NCBI GenBank assembly: GCA_003864495.1
Contig: ML133456.1
Location: 2,419,255 to 2,483,254, forward strand
Source of the DNA: Nemopilema nomurai
Taxonomy: Eukaryota > Cnidaria > Scyphozoa > Rhizostomeae > Rhizostomatidae
Length of the DNA: 64,000 nucleotides
Direction of reading: 5' to 3'
The position numbers and the translations under genes were made by a program. The first letter of the stretch is position 1, and each line of letters starts with the position of its first letter. The notes below the pieces were generated by a model that was not told where the DNA came from, did not search any database, and worked only from the letters and a program-made list of their open reading frames with translations. This document shows, in pieces, positions 61,499 to 64,000 of the stretch.

Positions 61499-64000
61499 GG
61501 GTCGTGTTGGAATTCTCAAGTGCAAAAGGTTTCAGATAACAATGTAAGTAAAAACAGACAGTTCAGTAGGATTTTGTGATAATATTTATTTTAAGTGAAC
61601 TTGCTTTTGGAACAAGCTTTTTCCCTACTTATTGATCTTGCTTTTGAAGAAAGAAGGTTATTAGCCCCATCAGCAAATAAGATGTGACACCACTTTGTAA
61701 TGACATCAATTCTAGTAAGTAGACTCTGCTGTGAATTTCTTTTGTTAATGATAAGCAAATATGCAGGAAAGAAACTAACATCATCTTCCAACCTGAATTT
61801 ATTTTAAATCAGATGCTTTGCACTTGGCCAGCTGCTATGTTTTTAATCACCATAAGGTAATTTGTAGCTCTATTTTGGCTCTATACCATTTACTATGGCC
61901 AACTTTTGATAACCACTGTTGACAGAATGTATTTGCTTTCCTTAGCATACCATCAAGGCCTTTTAAACTGTTCCAAATGTATGGTAACTAATGAGGCTAA
62001 AGACTAATGACTTCTAATTACTAAAACTGAATTTGTTGTTTCTTTTTTGAATGAGTTGATCTTGACTTCTTTTCAGCCTGAATCTATTTAGTTTTTGTTC
62101 CTTTTGGTCCCTTAAACTTGTTCTTAGCTTCAAAATGTAGTTGGTAGCCCGAAGCCAAAAGTTTTTTTTACATTTCTCTCTTTATGGTCCTGATACTTGA
62201 TACTTTTGGTGATTCAATTTGACAAGGTTTTGTTACATATAATCACAGTTCTTGGATTCATCGATCACAAGCATAAACTGGTTTGAAAACATTTGGTTTT
62301 ACAGGGTCATCAGGATCATCATTGAGTTTTCACCCCACCCACCAATTTACCATGCAGATTATTTGGACCATCGTGTTACCTTATCAAACACATTTGAAAA
62401 ACTTCCTGCCCCTTTTTTCATCACATAGTATTCTAGCAATCATTTGATGGTAGGTATAGGCAACATATGAAAAGAAATATGTTGTGTAAGGCATTTGCCT
62501 TTATTTGAAACCAAATTTTTATAAACAATTCATAACATCATTTATTTATGAAGGGAATTAACACAATTTTGTTAAAACAAATGCAGAAAGATAGCAACAT
62601 TGCTGCCAGAAGGATTTCAACTTATATCTTTTTGTCCATTGGAAGAACGTAATGTGGTTTTTGTTCAAGTTTTGTAATGAAACATTCTATTCACACCACT
62701 GACAATTTTCAGTACCGTTTTCCATACCATGTTGAAAACATCATTATTAGTAAGAACGGGATCCACATTGAAACCAGAATCTCCACGTCAAAACCAGAAC
62801 CGAAATACGATCTATACGCTTTCAAGCCATAAATACGGTATATATCTACTTCTATACGGTATTTTTGGTTTGGGCCAATCACGAAGCCGTATTTCAGCTT
62901 TTTAGCCGCGTGTCTGTTTAATGCCGGAAACTGATGTTGACAACCCGTTAAGCCGCAAAAATGCTTGATGTACCGCCACTCCTTCGTAGTAAACCTGCAA
63001 TGCAGGCAGCACACAACTACGTGAATAAATAAATGGCCACACAAGCAAATTGCCTAACTCTGTTCAATAAATCTAAAATCATAAGCGTAGGGAAACATTA
63101 GAGAAATCAGGCTTTATTCAGTTTAGGTCATCAACTAGAGGACATCAACAATATTCAAACGGCATCCACATCGATAAGACCAAGAATCGCGCATTTAGTA
63201 CAAGCTGTTGGTATGAAAGAAAGCTCGGCGTGCAATAGTTAAAATCGTCGATCAAAAAAGGAGCTGCAGACTGTTGAATTTTTTACAAAAGCCGACTTTC
63301 GTTCATCCTTCATTCAGCAGAAGGACGGTTTCATTACATATGAATATAAGTCTTGACTACTCACTTGAATAAAAGGTCCTAGGGTGGATAACTGGTCATG
63401 GAAAATAAAATAACTTGCCTCAATTTCTTGCCCCTTTCTATCTTGTTTCACTCTTTGCCAATGTTTTGCTTTCTTGCATCGTATTTTCTTCTTCTATATT
63501 CACCTCTCTACTTCCCAAAATTTAAAACGAGTTCATCGCAAACGTGTTTGCTAACCTTCTCCCTCTCTTGACAAGAGTGAGTGCCGAGGACTTTCCCGCG
63601 TTTCGTTACCTAAAAAATTCCCGCCAAACTACTGGATACCAGTTACCATGTGCTTACGTTTTGTTTGAAGCCATTGTGTGACCCCGGAAGTTATCATATT
63701 TTCGCGTGGACGTTTGTCATATCTCTGCCAGTGGTACACACTTTTGCACTTGGATACCACAAAAGGCACTTGGACTCATAATAATGGGCACTTGGATACA
63801 GATATAGTGCACTTGGATATCAGCACGGCAGCTTTGCACATGGCGTCGGGAACAACAGAAGCATTTCGGGATCACGATTCGCTCCGTTTTTCTCAACTAA
63901 AATTATTTATTTATTGCCGTGTTCCCCTTGATTTTTTTCAATTTCCTCTATTAAATATGTTCAAATGCAAATCCATTTCTTTTCATTTTTTGCATAATTT
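61499..64000. other. 3' flank of the fusion gene and right edge
   Basis: No supported gene. The minus-strand ORF at 62709-63044 has no recognisable domain and covers ATACGGTAT-type palindromic sequence (about 62755-62900). GCACTTGGAT-type decamers recur four times between about 63744 and 63825. Confidence 0.5.

Overview
The window looks like nuclear DNA of an animal, most probably an anthozoan cnidarian (coral or sea anemone). It is AT-rich, with GT-AG introns, short phase-1 EGF exons, tandem families of secreted PAN/EGF genes, CARF-like sequence and hAT-type transposon debris. The organism assignment is inference. Nothing in the window looks bacterial or viral.

Left part (1 to about 32.6 kb), all minus strand: four related secreted-protein genes (A1, A2, B, C/D series) and one relic. 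They share one plan: signal peptide plus PAN/apple-like exon (phase 0 out), a 100-118 bp cysteine-rich exon (phase 0 in, phase 1 out), then 108-114 bp EGF-like exons, all phase 1-1. Genes A1 and A2 lie in a head-to-tail tandem duplication with a unit of about 5.62 kb. Genes C and D lie in a second duplication with copies about 7.06 kb apart. Local exon duplications (306-bp triplication, 360-bp duplication, a 970-bp spaced pair), GGN-type G-rich arrays at block edges and several frame breaks show an array that is actively turning over, with some assembly noise.

Middle (32.6 to 37.4 kb): a truncated PAN exon, a broken hAT transposase tail, a 20-bp minisatellite, and a 1.2-kb foldback element with arms of about 300 bp that ends about 160 bp before the next gene.

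Right part (37.5 to 61.5 kb), all plus strand: a membrane-anchored 2-oxoglutarate/Fe(II) prolyl-4-hydroxylase-like gene (4 exons, 421 aa); MMADHC, the cobalamin-trafficking CblD protein (6 exons, with 7 nt missing from exon 5); a cation-dependent mannose-6-phosphate receptor-like gene (7 exons, 255 aa); and an intronless 841-codon ORF that joins a CARF-like putative DNA-binding region to a complete mevalonate diphosphate decarboxylase. These right-hand genes are not an operon and do not form an obvious pathway. The CARF-MVD fusion is the most unusual object in the window.
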